A stretch of DNA of 47,874 nt from Nocardioides alpinus (lineage in GTDB: Bacteria; Actinomycetota; Actinomycetes; Propionibacteriales; Nocardioidaceae), in NCBI RefSeq assembly GCF_900112035.1, contig NZ_FOKC01000018.1, positions 1-47,874 of the forward strand, in the 5' to 3' direction. Within the stretch, counting starts at the first letter, position 1; each line of letters begins with the position of its first letter. The translations under genes and the position numbers were made by a program. Of the stretch, positions 1-7,761 are shown piece after piece. The notes below the pieces were generated by a model. That model made no database searches. It saw only the letters and a list, made by a program, of their open reading frames with translations, and was not told the DNA's origin.

Positions 1-1
1 C

Positions 2-325
2 GAGCGTGGAGTCACCGTCCAGCGGGTGTTGAGCGACAACGGCAGCTGCTACAAGTCGAACCTGTGGCGCGACACCTGCCACGACCTGGGCATCACGCCG
101 AAGAAGACCCGGGCCTATCGGCCACAGACGAACGGCAAGATCGAGCGCTTCCATCGAACCCTCGTCGAGGGCTGGGCGTTCAAGAAGTTCTACAACTCCG
201 AATCCGCAAGACTCGCCGCTCTGCCAGCATGGATCCACGAGTACAACCACCACCGGCCCCACTCAGCAATCGCTGGGCGCTCACCCATCACCAGGTTGGA
301 CAACCTGGCTGGGCATCACATCTAG
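2..325 (+). CDS. IS481-family transposase, C-terminal part (cut by window edge)
   Basis: The reading frame is open from the first base, so the N-terminal half lies outside the window. What is visible is the end of a DDE integrase core: SDNG carries the second catalytic Asp, and the stretch RPQTNGKIERFHRT carries the catalytic Glu. The tail YNHHRPHSAIAGRSPITRL is the usual IS481/IS3-like C-terminus. The protein would cut and join DNA to move its element. The stop codon TAG (323-325) shares the bases CTAG with the stop of the convergent reductase gene, so there is no room for a normal right end of the element before the next gene. It may be a remnant. Family assignment is firm; IS481 rather than a neighbouring IS3 group is probable. 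Confidence 0.88.
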   Translation, partial: ERGVTVQRVLSDNGSCYKSNLWRDTCHDLGITPKKTRAYRPQTNGKIERFHRTLVEGWAFKKFYNSESARLAALPAWIHEYNHHRPHSAIAGRSPITRLDNLAGHHI

Positions 326-1203
326 GCGTGCCAGCGCTCCGCTTCTCGCATGGCGAACTCACGGAAGGTCACTGGCTCGTCGCCCGTGACGACCCGGACG
401 TCGTCAGTCAGACCGCCGGCCCGACCCAGTCGAGCGATCGTGTAGATCGCGCTGGTGACCGCGACCATGCCCCACGGCATTCCCAGGACCATGCGCGCGT
501 GTCGGGCGTAACGGACCAGCCCGGGCCGCGCGTAGCTGATGGGGCGGCCGAGGGCATCGGTCAGGACTTCCGCGACCTCGCTGTAGGTCAGGGCCTGGGG
601 CCCGGTCGGGGTCCACGCAGTGTTGTGGTGCTGATCTGGGACGAGCAGCGCCGCGGCGGCGATCGCGGCTACGTCGTGGACGTCGACGAAGGCGGTGGCA
701 CCAGCACCGGCGGGCACCATGATGGTGTCACGGTCGCGCACGTCGGTGAGGTGGGTGGTCGTGAGGTTCTGCATGAAGAACGCGGCGCGCACGAAGGTCC
801 ATGACAGTCCGGACTCGTGCAACCAGGCCTCGAGCGCGTGGTGGGGCACGACCTTGTTGCGCTCGGCTCCCTGCAGCGAGAGCAGCACCACGTGCTCCAC
901 ACCGGCCGCCTTCGCGGCCTCGAGCGACGGCAGCATCTGCGTCTTCGGTTTCCCCAGGTGAGGCGGTCGCATGAGGAACACCTGGCGCACGCCGGAGTAG
1001 GCCTGTTCCCAGGTTGCCTGGTCTGTGAAGTCCAGTGCCACGGCCTCGACCCGGTCACCGAACCGGGAACGGACTGCGTCCAGCCCCGAGGCCGCGGCGC
1101 GCACGGGGATTCCGGCGGCCAGCAGCAGCTCGACGGTCCGTGAACCAACGTTCCCGGTCGCGCCAGTGACCAGCACCGGTGGGGTGACTCCATGCGGGGT
1201 CAT
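322..1203 (-). CDS. NmrA-like NAD(P)-binding oxidoreductase or regulator
   Basis: The protein has 293 residues. It opens with a Rossmann nucleotide-binding loop, VTGATGNVGSRTVELL (GxxGxxG), near residues 12-27, and continues with the YxxxK-less layout of the atypical short-chain dehydrogenase/NmrA group (NAD(P)H quinone reductase-like). Such proteins bind NAD(P)H and act on quinones or electrophiles, or sense redox state; the substrate cannot be read from the sequence. The ATG at 1203 has AAGGAGG upstream, but about 13 bases away, which is long. The stop overlaps the transposase stop, so the last residues (EAERWHA) may have been set by the insertion. The gene runs the same way as the RsbW-like gene 102 bases upstream. 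Confidence 0.8.
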   Translation of the reverse strand: MTPHGVTPPVLVTGATGNVGSRTVELLLAAGIPVRAAASGLDAVRSRFGDRVEAVALDFTDQATWEQAYSGVRQVFLMRPPHLGKPKTQMLPSLEAAKAAGVEHVVLLSLQGAERNKVVPHHALEAWLHESGLSWTFVRAAFFMQNLTTTHLTDVRDRDTIMVPAGAGATAFVDVHDVAAIAAAALLVPDQHHNTAWTPTGPQALTYSEVAEVLTDALGRPISYARPGLVRYARHARMVLGMPWGMVAVTSAIYTIARLGRAGGLTDDVRVVTGDEPVTFREFAMREAERWHA

Positions 1204-1305
1204 GCGGGCACCACAACCTCCTTGCGCCGGATCCCGAGGGTAGCCCGACGCGGTCGTCCCCTGCGCTGGGCAAGGCCGGACAACTCCAGCTCGGTCGCCC
1301 GCCCA

Positions 1306-2310
1306 TCACGGTGTGTCCATCGGCACGCTGCTCGTACGCTGCCAATCGGCCCACGGAACCGGTCTCGTCCCGCGAGTGGCTTGTCCGACGATCTCCTGGG
1401 TCATCCAGGCACGTAGCTCCTGCACGTCAGGGGGTGAGGCGAGTGTGAGGAGGTGACCTTCCGCGCACAGTTGGTCGGCACGAGCAACTGCCTCATGCAG
1501 GTGCACGATCAGCTCGCTGAACTCCCGAGGCATGGCCATGTCCACGTCCATCACGTCCTTGCCCTCCTCGCGGGCACGCTCTGCGGCGCGGCGACCGGTC
1601 AGACGTGCATGCGTCGGCGAGACCAGGAGCCCACGTATCTCGTCCGCGAGTGCGAGTGACTGGTCACTGCCCTGGTCCACCGACAACAGCTGAAGCTCTC
1701 GTACCAGCTCGTCGAGGTGACGGTCTTGCTGCAGGCTGAGCTCGACGGGGCATTGCGCGAGGCGGACCAAGACCCATCCCGGGGGCAGCTCATCTACCGC
1801 CTCGGGGGCCCGGGAGGGGCGAAGGCGTTGGGGCTCCTCGAAGAGGTGCCCGGCGTCCTCTGGATCGACGAGCTCCGCCCACACCTGTTTGCCGCGAGCG
1901 GTCTCGTCCACGCCCCAACGCCCGGCCACCATTCCGACGATGGCAAGGCCGCGACCGGTCGCGTCCAGCTCACTCGACCCGGACCGATCCCCGGTGGCTG
2001 GGGTCCGCGCCTGCACCATGTCGGGGCCAAGCGGACCGTCGTCCTCCACGTAGACCCGCACGCCGGTCGTCCTGCGCTCGAGGGTCACGTACATGAAGTC
2101 GGCCCCCGCGTGTAGGGCCGCGTTGGTGGTGAGCTCGCTCGTCACGAGCTCCGCCGCGTCCGCGAAACGTGCTTGTCCCCACGCGCTGAGACCGTCGACG
2201 ACGAAGCGGCGCGCACCGGAAACGCTGGCCGCGTCGGCGGCCAGGCGGATGTGCAGCTTTGCCGATGCACCGCCCATGGACAGGAAGGCTAGCCCCGAAC
2301 ATCGCGTCAC
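1306..2310 (-). CDS. RsbW-like ATP-binding protein with an extra C-terminal domain
   Basis: Residues ~15-145 form a HATPase_c_2 (GHKL) domain of the anti-sigma-factor/serine kinase type. It shows an N-box (ELVTSELTTNAALHA), the G1-like VEDDGP and the G2-like GRGLAIVGMVAGRWG. These proteins hold a sigma factor or phosphorylate an anti-anti-sigma protein. Residues ~165-320 form a helical domain without a known motif (LQQDRHLDELVRELQLL, then LLTLASPPDVQELRAW); I recall similar tails in other Nocardioides ATPases but cannot name a function. The gene faces the SpoIIE phosphatase at 2466, which suggests a partner-switching pair. The start is uncertain: GTG at 2310 or ATG at 2277 (MGGASAK), neither with a good ribosome-binding site; the ATG start would remove 11 residues. 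Confidence 0.82.
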   Translation of the reverse strand: MTRCSGLAFLSMGGASAKLHIRLAADAASVSGARRFVVDGLSAWGQARFADAAELVTSELTTNAALHAGADFMYVTLERRTTGVRVYVEDDGPLGPDMVQARTPATGDRSGSSELDATGRGLAIVGMVAGRWGVDETARGKQVWAELVDPEDAGHLFEEPQRLRPSRAPEAVDELPPGWVLVRLAQCPVELSLQQDRHLDELVRELQLLSVDQGSDQSLALADEIRGLLVSPTHARLTGRRAAERAREEGKDVMDVDMAMPREFSELIVHLHEAVARADQLCAEGHLLTLASPPDVQELRAWMTQEIVGQATRGTRPVPWADWQRTSSVPMDTP

Positions 2311-2465
2311 CGATGACGTTGAGATGCCAGCCTGAGTTGCCAGCTGCCGTCTTGTGGCGAACCATGACCGATGGAATCATCACGCCACTATTGTTCTGTT
2401 GACGGTCATCCGCTGACGGCGCCGGCGACCGTTCTCGGCGTGGCGCCCCGGAGATCCGAGGACAT

Positions 2466-4577
2466 GTGGTCGCATCGATCTCAGCACGGGGCGGGCCCGG
2501 GGGGTTGTCGTGGCTCGGGGGTGCGTTGCTGCTCGGCGTGATGGTGGCGGTCGACTTGGTGCTCGGGCGCCAGATCAACGGGGCGTACGCCGGTGCCGCG
2601 GTGCTCACCGCCATCAACGCCGACGTGCGCCGCACAGCGAGCGTCGCCGGGCTGGCGCTGCTGGCGTCGGTCGCTTCGGGCACGTGGAACGACAACCTCG
2701 GCGAACGGGACTGGGCCATCCGCTTCGCGACGTGCGTGCTGATCTGCGCATTGGCCCTGATCGCCGCAGACGCGAACCATCGCCGCAGCGAACGCCTCGC
2801 CCGGACGACGGCCTTGGCGCAACGCATGCTCGACGCGCTCGCCGTCGAGCTCACGGGTGCCCGCACCGTCAAGGAGGTGACCGACGGCTTCCTCGGTCAT
2901 GCCATGGGCACCCTCGGTGCCACGTCGGCGATGGTGCTGTCGCTGGACGCAGACGGGGTCCTTCGGACCCTCAGCTGGCACGGACGGGCCGGTGACGGTG
3001 CGGACCACTACCAGGAGGTCCCCGTCTCCAGCGACCTGCCAGGCGCGGTCGCGACGCGGCAGCGCACAGACATGCACTTCCGGTCCTTGACGGAGATCGT
3101 GGCTGCCTTCCCCGACCTGGCCGGGTACTACCCCAGCGACCGCAGCCTGCATCTACTTCCGCTGCACCGCGAGGACACGACGTACGGGCTCCTGGCCATC
3201 ACCTTCCCCCCGGACCTCTTCACCCCTCACGAGGACGGATTCCTCCACTCGCTCGCAGGGGCTCTGACCAGCGCGATGCGCCGAGCCGTCGAGCTCCAGG
3301 ACCAAGATGGTGCCACGCAGCGCACCGTCCTCCTCGCCGAGGCATCGATGAGCCTGTCGCGCAGCCTGGACATGGACACCACCCTCGCGGAGGTCGGGCG
3401 GCTCCTCGTGCCCCGTTTCGCGGACTGGTGCTCCCTGCAGCTGCTCAACGACGGCCGGCTCGAGACGGTCGCACTTCAGCACCGCGATCCCGCGACCACC
3501 GAGTGGGCACGTTCGCTGATGGGCGCTTTCCCCACCCGCATGGACGCTCCCCACGGCGCCGCCAACGTCGTACGCAGTGGGCAGAGCGAGATCTACCCGT
3601 ACATCCCCTCAGAGGTCATGGAGGCGACCGCCGCGAGCGCCGAGCACCTGGCCCTGGTCCGCCGGCTGGGCCTCACCAGCGCGCTCATCGTGCCGCTGAC
3701 AGGCCGCGATGGGGGCGTCGTCGGGACGTTGACGCTGATCCACGCCGAGTCCGGCCGTCGATACAGCGACGAGGACGGCGCCTTCCTCGAGGCGGTGGCT
3801 GACCGGGTGGCGGTCGCCCTGGACACAGCCGTCACCTTCGAGCACCAGTCCGAGCGACTCGCGGGAGTCATCCTGGTGGCTGAGGCCGCCCAGCGCGCCA
3901 TCCTCGCCCCGCCGCCCGCGAGGGTCGGCCCGGTCGCGTTGTCGGCGCGCTACCTGTCGGCTGCCAGGGAAGCCCAGATCGGTGGCGACCTCTACGAGGT
4001 CGTCCGCGGACCGTCGTCCGTACGGCTGCTGGTCGGCGACGTGCGAGGCAAGGGCCTCTCGGCGGTCCGCACCGCCACGGTGGTGCTCGGCGAGTTCAGG
4101 GCGGCGGCTGCCAACAACGGAGACGTCGCTCACGTGGCACGCGAGATCGACCGTCGCATCGTTCCCTACCTGCCCGACGCCGAGGACTTCGTGACAGCCA
4201 TTCTCGTCGACATCGAGAGCGACGGCCGTTTCGACGTCGTATCCTGCGGACATCCCGCGCCGGTGCTTCTCTCCACCAGCGGCGACGTGGATCCGGTTGA
4301 GCTGGACCACTCCCCACCTCTCGGTCTCGGGGTCGATCCGGTGATCGGGCGGGGCAAACTGGCCGACGGTGACCGACTGCTTCTGTTCACCGATGGGTTG
4401 ATCGAGGCTCGCACGCCCACAGGTGCGTTCGTCGACTCCGCCCTGTTCCTGCCCTCGGTCGGACAAGCTGAATTCCACACCGCGCTGGACGGACTGCTGG
4501 CCTCTCTCAAGCAGGCAGCCGGCCATGCCCTTGACGACGACCTCGCGCTGCTGCTCGCCTGCTACGACCCACACTGA
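2466..4577 (+). CDS. membrane GAF-GAF-SpoIIE PP2C-type serine phosphatase
   Basis: The protein has 703 residues. The N-terminus (about 13-101) holds three to four hydrophobic segments, so it is membrane-anchored. Two GAF-like sensor regions follow (about 120-275 and 290-460), then a SpoIIE/PP2C catalytic domain (about 480-700). Catalytic-type acidic motifs are visible: GGDLYE with D508, GDVRGKGL, DGLIEAR with D643, and DDDLALLL with D690-D692. Such enzymes remove phosphate from an anti-anti-sigma factor in response to a signal bound by the GAF domains. The divergent RsbW-like ATPase is a natural partner. No STAS-domain protein, the expected substrate, is present in the window. The GTG start at 2466 has an AGGA only three bases away, so a later start is possible. 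Confidence 0.88.
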   Translation: MVASISARGGPGGLSWLGGALLLGVMVAVDLVLGRQINGAYAGAAVLTAINADVRRTASVAGLALLASVASGTWNDNLGERDWAIRFATCVLICALALIAADANHRRSERLARTTALAQRMLDALAVELTGARTVKEVTDGFLGHAMGTLGATSAMVLSLDADGVLRTLSWHGRAGDGADHYQEVPVSSDLPGAVATRQRTDMHFRSLTEIVAAFPDLAGYYPSDRSLHLLPLHREDTTYGLLAITFPPDLFTPHEDGFLHSLAGALTSAMRRAVELQDQDGATQRTVLLAEASMSLSRSLDMDTTLAEVGRLLVPRFADWCSLQLLNDGRLETVALQHRDPATTEWARSLMGAFPTRMDAPHGAANVVRSGQSEIYPYIPSEVMEATAASAEHLALVRRLGLTSALIVPLTGRDGGVVGTLTLIHAESGRRYSDEDGAFLEAVADRVAVALDTAVTFEHQSERLAGVILVAEAAQRAILAPPPARVGPVALSARYLSAAREAQIGGDLYEVVRGPSSVRLLVGDVRGKGLSAVRTATVVLGEFRAAAANNGDVAHVAREIDRRIVPYLPDAEDFVTAILVDIESDGRFDVVSCGHPAPVLLSTSGDVDPVELDHSPPLGLGVDPVIGRGKLADGDRLLLFTDGLIEARTPTGAFVDSALFLPSVGQAEFHTALDGLLASLKQAAGHALDDDLALLLACYDPH

Positions 4578-4641
4578 GCAAACCCGCACCGTGTCGAGGG
4601 CCGCCACTCGCGACTTCGTCGCCCGAACAGCGTGCAGAGCC

Positions 4642-4659
4642 CACCTCTGAGCTCAGGTG
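4642..4659 (+). other. small inverted repeat after the phosphatase gene
   Basis: CACCT and AGGTG flank an 8-base loop, and the loop and right arm include the 10-base palindrome CTGAGCTCAG. It lies 64 bases after the phosphatase stop and about 78 before the methyltransferase start. There is no T-run. It could be a weak terminator or an operator; the short stem makes chance occurrence likely. Confidence 0.25.
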
Positions 4660-4736
4660 CGTGAAACGCTGGGGGCCATCAGACTCGACCCGCAGCCACG
4701 GCACATGGATGCTCGTACATCGGGGCATTGACAGCT

Positions 4737-5507
4737 ATGAGCAGCAGGCACCCGGACGAGCCCATGGAAGACGAGTTCGACACGCTCCCCATCTGGACGG
4801 CCGACGCCGTGGAGGAGCTCGGTCCCGAGTACGCCGTACCCGCGGGATGCCGCGGCAGTGGTACGCCCGAGGGTCTGCGATGGCTGAGCCGCTCCATGGG
4901 GCTCCTCGCTGGAACCCGCCTGTTGGACTCGGGGGCCGGCGAGGGCGGACCGGCCGAGCTGGCAGCTCGCGAGTTCGGCGTCTCACCGGTCCTCGTCGAC
5001 CCGAAGCACGGCGCCTGCCGCGCCGCGCGACGGATGTTTCACCGCCCCACATTGGTCGCTGGAGGTGAGCGGCTCCCGTTTCCAGGGGGCGCGTTCGACG
5101 CCGCCTGGTCCCTCGGGGTGCTGTGCACGGTCTCGCAGAAGCACGCCGTCCTCACCGAGTTGCGACGGGTTGTACCCACTGGCGCCTCGGTCGGACTTCT
5201 GGTGTTCGTCCGAACGGTGGACACGCTGCCCGACCAACCCGAGGGTAACGACTTCCCGGACCGAGTTGAGCTAGGTCGGCTGCTGCGCGCGGCCCGTCTC
5301 CACCTCACGGTGGAAGCGACCTTGTCAGACTTCTCGGAGCCGCCCTCCGAATGGCACGAGAAGGTCGATGAGGTCGACGACCTGGTCCGGCAGCGGCACG
5401 CAGACGACGAGCGACTCATGACCGCCGACCACCAACAGCGCATCATGGGCCGCCTTCTTGACGACGGCGTCGTCGAGGGACGACTCCTCGTCACTCGCGC
5501 GTTCTGA
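4737..5507 (+). CDS. class I SAM-dependent methyltransferase
   Basis: The 256-residue protein has a Rossmann methyltransferase core. Motif I is LLDSGAGEGGPAELAA (usually DxGxGxG), the acidic end of strand 2 is LVDPKHGA, and the post-motif region GERLPFPGGAFDAAWSLGVL matches the methyltransferase type 11 pattern. It transfers a methyl group from S-adenosylmethionine to an unknown acceptor. The C-terminal third (WHEKVDEVDDLVRQRH) is helical and probably shapes the acceptor site. I place the start at ATG 4737; a TTG at 4728 in the same frame would add three residues. The gene stands alone on the plus strand, with 159 bases before it and 140 after it. Confidence 0.8.
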   Translation: MSSRHPDEPMEDEFDTLPIWTADAVEELGPEYAVPAGCRGSGTPEGLRWLSRSMGLLAGTRLLDSGAGEGGPAELAAREFGVSPVLVDPKHGACRAARRMFHRPTLVAGGERLPFPGGAFDAAWSLGVLCTVSQKHAVLTELRRVVPTGASVGLLVFVRTVDTLPDQPEGNDFPDRVELGRLLRAARLHLTVEATLSDFSEPPSEWHEKVDEVDDLVRQRHADDERLMTADHQQRIMGRLLDDGVVEGRLLVTRAF

Positions 5508-5542
5508 GCGTCCCCAAGTCAGGTGACCCAGTTCGCGAGCAC

Positions 5543-5556
5543 GCCGGGAACCCGGC
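5543..5556 (+). terminator. short GC-rich hairpin after the methyltransferase gene
   Basis: GCCGG-GAAC-CCGGC forms a 5-bp stem with a 4-base loop 36 bases after the methyltransferase stop, followed by TGTCTGAG rather than a T-run. It is a weak candidate for a factor-independent stop between the methyltransferase and the PRC-barrel gene. Confidence 0.3.
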
Positions 5557-5601
5557 TGTCTGAGCCGCACCGCCCGCCCGGGTGTGCCCCATCCCGCCTG
5601 A

Positions 5602-5629
5602 CGGTGGTTGCCTCGGTGGTTCGACCACC
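5602..5629 (+). promoter_or_regulatory. leader element: doubled CGGTGGTT and a hairpin before the PRC-barrel gene
   Basis: CGGTGGTT occurs twice (5602-5609 and 5614-5621) and is followed by ACCACC (5624-5629). The second copy pairs with ACCACC around a TCG loop; the first copy could pair with the same ACCACC, giving two mutually exclusive stems. The element ends six bases before the ribosome-binding site GAGGAGG of the PRC-barrel gene. It may be a regulator site or an RNA switch affecting translation. Function is inferred from position only. Confidence 0.4.
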
Positions 5630-5647
5630 ACATCGAGGAGGATCGTC

Positions 5648-6016
5648 ATGGGCCACACTGTGTGGAGCTACCGCGACAGCACGTGGAGCGAGGACCGTGA
5701 CCTCGTCGGCTACGACGTCGAGGCTGAGGGCGGGACGATCGGCAAGATCGACGAAGCCACCGGCGAGGCGTCCAGCCAGTGGCTCGTGGTTGACACCGGC
5801 TTCTGGATCTTCGGCAAGAAGCGCGTGATCCCCGCCGGCGTCGTCGTCGGCATGGACCACGATGCGCGCACCGTCATCGTGAGCATGAGCAAGGACCGGG
5901 TGAAGGCGGCGCCCGACAACGACGAGTCCGAGTGGGTCCACGAGGACACCAAGGCAGCCCAGCGGGCGCGCCACGCCGATTACTACACGCCCTTCGCCGC
6001 CCAGGACAGGGACTGA
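5648..6016 (+). CDS. PRC-barrel domain protein
   Basis: The protein has 122 residues. The start ATG at 5648 is chosen because GAGGAGG ends about seven bases before it. Residues ~20-80 fit a PRC-barrel: DLVGYDVEAEGGTIGKIDE, then SSQWLVVDTGFWIFGKKRVIPAG, with alternating strands and the closing V-I-V run. PRC-barrels occur in photosynthetic reaction centres, in RimM and in stand-alone proteins of unknown role, many of them stress-induced in actinobacteria. The C-terminal ~35 residues are charged (DNDESEWVHEDTKAAQRARH). A membrane peptide gene starts one base after the stop, which suggests coupled translation. A role in stress or at the envelope is inferred from the neighbours only. Confidence 0.82.
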   Translation: MGHTVWSYRDSTWSEDRDLVGYDVEAEGGTIGKIDEATGEASSQWLVVDTGFWIFGKKRVIPAGVVVGMDHDARTVIVSMSKDRVKAAPDNDESEWVHEDTKAAQRARHADYYTPFAAQDRD

Positions 6017-6017
6017 C

Positions 6018-6131
6018 GTGTCACCTGTCCGCATTCGTCCGCTCGGCGGTGGCGTCGGTTGCCTGATGATGATCGTGGTCTCGGTGGTCCTCTCGGTGCT
6101 GATCACCGTCGTGCTGAATCTCGGCCGTTGA
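6018..6131 (+). CDS. 37-residue single-pass membrane peptide
   Basis: A GTG codon one base after the PRC-barrel stop opens a frame of 37 codons ending in TGA. The peptide starts with a basic stretch (SPVRIRPLGG), continues with one strongly hydrophobic helix of about 20 residues (GCLMMIVVSVVLSVLITVVL) and ends LNLGR. This is the layout of a small bitopic membrane protein with a positive cytoplasmic end. No ribosome-binding site is evident between the two genes, so expression would depend on termination-reinitiation. Chance is possible for so short a frame, but the placement and the clean helix argue for a gene. Confidence 0.55.
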   Translation: MSPVRIRPLGGGVGCLMMIVVSVVLSVLITVVLNLGR

Positions 6132-6207
6132 GGCTTCCAGACACCGCGATGCCTCGAGGGCAGCTGCGTCCGATCTACGGAACTGGACCGAGAGATAGAA
6201 TGACCCT

Positions 6208-6429
6208 ATGGGCCGAGGCGACGGGTCTCCACGCATCGTTGTCGCTCCGGGGCAGACCGATCACCATCACGGGCGTGACCCCGACAAGGTCGATTGGTCG
6301 CTCTGCGGCGCGGTCCCGGTGACCGCTGAAACCCTCCGCGACGATCCATTCCTGGGGACCGGAGAGGACGACTGCCACACCTGCGCCGAGCGTCTCCGCG
6401 ACCTGGAGCAGGGTCCCCTCGCGCAATAG
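6208..6429 (+). CDS. small cysteine-containing hypothetical protein
   Basis: This is a 73-residue frame starting at ATG 6208. The second half reads VDWSLCGAV, then ETLRDDPFLG, then DDCHTCAERL: one Cys followed by a CxxC, with spacing that could bind a metal ion or form a redox pair. The N-terminus is rich in Gly, His and Asp. I do not recognise a named family. The gene converges with the desaturase gene and leaves 44 bases between their stops. A purine-rich stretch (GAGAGATAGA) 9-18 bases upstream may serve as a weak ribosome-binding site. Confidence 0.5.
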   Translation: MGRGDGSPRIVVAPGQTDHHHGRDPDKVDWSLCGAVPVTAETLRDDPFLGTGEDDCHTCAERLRDLEQGPLAQ

Positions 6430-6473
6430 CAAGCGGAATGGCAAGGGAGGCACCGTCACCAACGGGCGGCTGC

Positions 6474-7601
6474 TCACACAAGCGTCTCCCCCGCGCGCGG
6501 GGGTCGGGACAGTCGCAGCACCTTGCGCCAGGCGCTGGCGACCTGACGCGGGAGCGGATGGCTGTTGTACAGGAGCCCGTGCCGGTGGAAGAGCTCGCGG
6601 ACCGGGCCGGCTATCTCCCCGTAGCGGTTGCTCGGCAGGTCGGGAAAGATGTGGTGCTCTATCTGGTGGGACAGGTTGCCGCATAGTATGTGCAGCAGTC
6701 GCGGCCCGGAGATGTTGGCCGACCCCAGCATCTGGCGCAGGTACCACTGGCCTCGCGACTCCGTCGCGTCGAGCTCGTCGACCTCGAACGTCTCCACGCC
6801 GTCGGGAAAGTGTCCACACATGATGACGCTGTGCGACCACACGTTGCGAACGAGATTGGCAGTGAGGTTGGCGGTCAGGGTGGTCCGGAGCGAGCCGGTC
6901 GGGAGCGAGACCAGCGGGTGCACCAGGTAGTCGCGCCGAGCGTGGCGCGCGACGCGTCCCAGCGTCGTGCGCATCTCCTTCTTCGTCCTGTCCGAGAAGC
7001 CGTTGCCCTCGCGCAGCTGGGCGCCGAGGTCGAGGTCGTACATGGCGATGCCGTACTCGAAGATGCAGGCGTTGACGAAGTTCAGCAGCGGCTGGATCCG
7101 GTGACGGGGAGCCCATTCCTGTGATGCGTCGACGCGCATGATGCCGTAGCCGAGGTCGTTGTCCATGCCGAGCACGTTGGTGTTGACGTGATGGCGGTCG
7201 TTGTGGGCGCGTTTCCACTGCTCGGGCGCGGAGGCGTGGTCCCACTCCCACGTCGAGGAGTGGATCTTGGGGTCGCGCATCCAGTCCCACTGACCGTGCA
7301 GGACGTTGTGCCCGATCTCCATGTTGTCGAGGATCTTGGCCAGCGTCAGGGCGGCCGTGCCGAGCCACCATGCGGGGCGATGACGGCTTCCCAGCAGCAC
7401 CAGTCGGCCAGCGACCTCGAGACCCTGGCGGACCGCGATGAGACGACGGATGTACGCCGCATCGTCGGCGCCGCGGCTCTCCAGCACGTCTTCGCGCAGT
7501 GCGTCCAGGGTGCGTCCGATCAGTTCCACCTCGGCCTCGGTCAGGTCGGCGTACGAGCGGGGACCGAAGTTCCTCGGAGTGTGCTGCAGCAGAGAAGGCA
7601 T
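6474..7601 (-). CDS. membrane fatty-acid desaturase (DesA3/acyl-CoA desaturase type)
   Basis: The protein has 375 residues. The three histidine boxes of membrane di-iron desaturases are present: GHNVLHG (H98, H102), HNDRHHVNTN (H133, H137, H138) and HQIEHHIFP (H312, H316, H317). Hydrophobic stretches lie at about 62-92 and around 155-200 and 230-250. The enzyme would insert a double bond into an acyl chain using O2 and electrons from a ferredoxin or flavoprotein, which adjusts membrane fluidity. No electron donor gene is adjacent. The ATG at 7601 has GAGGGG about 12 bases upstream and a second G-rich stretch close to the start. Across the 160-base gap lies the divergent envelope operon, and a 16-bp palindrome sits between them. 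Confidence 0.92.
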   Translation of the reverse strand: MPSLLQHTPRNFGPRSYADLTEAEVELIGRTLDALREDVLESRGADDAAYIRRLIAVRQGLEVAGRLVLLGSRHRPAWWLGTAALTLAKILDNMEIGHNVLHGQWDWMRDPKIHSSTWEWDHASAPEQWKRAHNDRHHVNTNVLGMDNDLGYGIMRVDASQEWAPRHRIQPLLNFVNACIFEYGIAMYDLDLGAQLREGNGFSDRTKKEMRTTLGRVARHARRDYLVHPLVSLPTGSLRTTLTANLTANLVRNVWSHSVIMCGHFPDGVETFEVDELDATESRGQWYLRQMLGSANISGPRLLHILCGNLSHQIEHHIFPDLPSNRYGEIAGPVRELFHRHGLLYNSHPLPRQVASAWRKVLRLSRPPRAGETLV

Positions 7602-7667
7602 GGCCCCAAGTGCCCCTCAAGGGCGTCGCGTATTCCCGACGGCCGCGTTCATCCATCGGGGTGGGGA

Positions 7668-7683
7668 CTGCGATGCATCGCAG
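7668..7683. promoter_or_regulatory. 16-bp perfect palindrome, probable operator
   Basis: CTGCGATGCATCGCAG reads the same on both strands with no spacer. It lies 67 bases before the desaturase start and 79 (or 22, for the alternative ATG at 7705) before the divergent envelope operon. A dimeric repressor such as a TetR- or MarR-family protein is the natural reader, but no such regulator is encoded beside it. Confidence 0.5.
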
Positions 7684-7761
7684 ATGAGGGGGTACGGGAG
7701 CGTCATGACCGAATCACCGCAGACGTACGACCAGGACGCGGAACCGACACGAGGAGGACGC

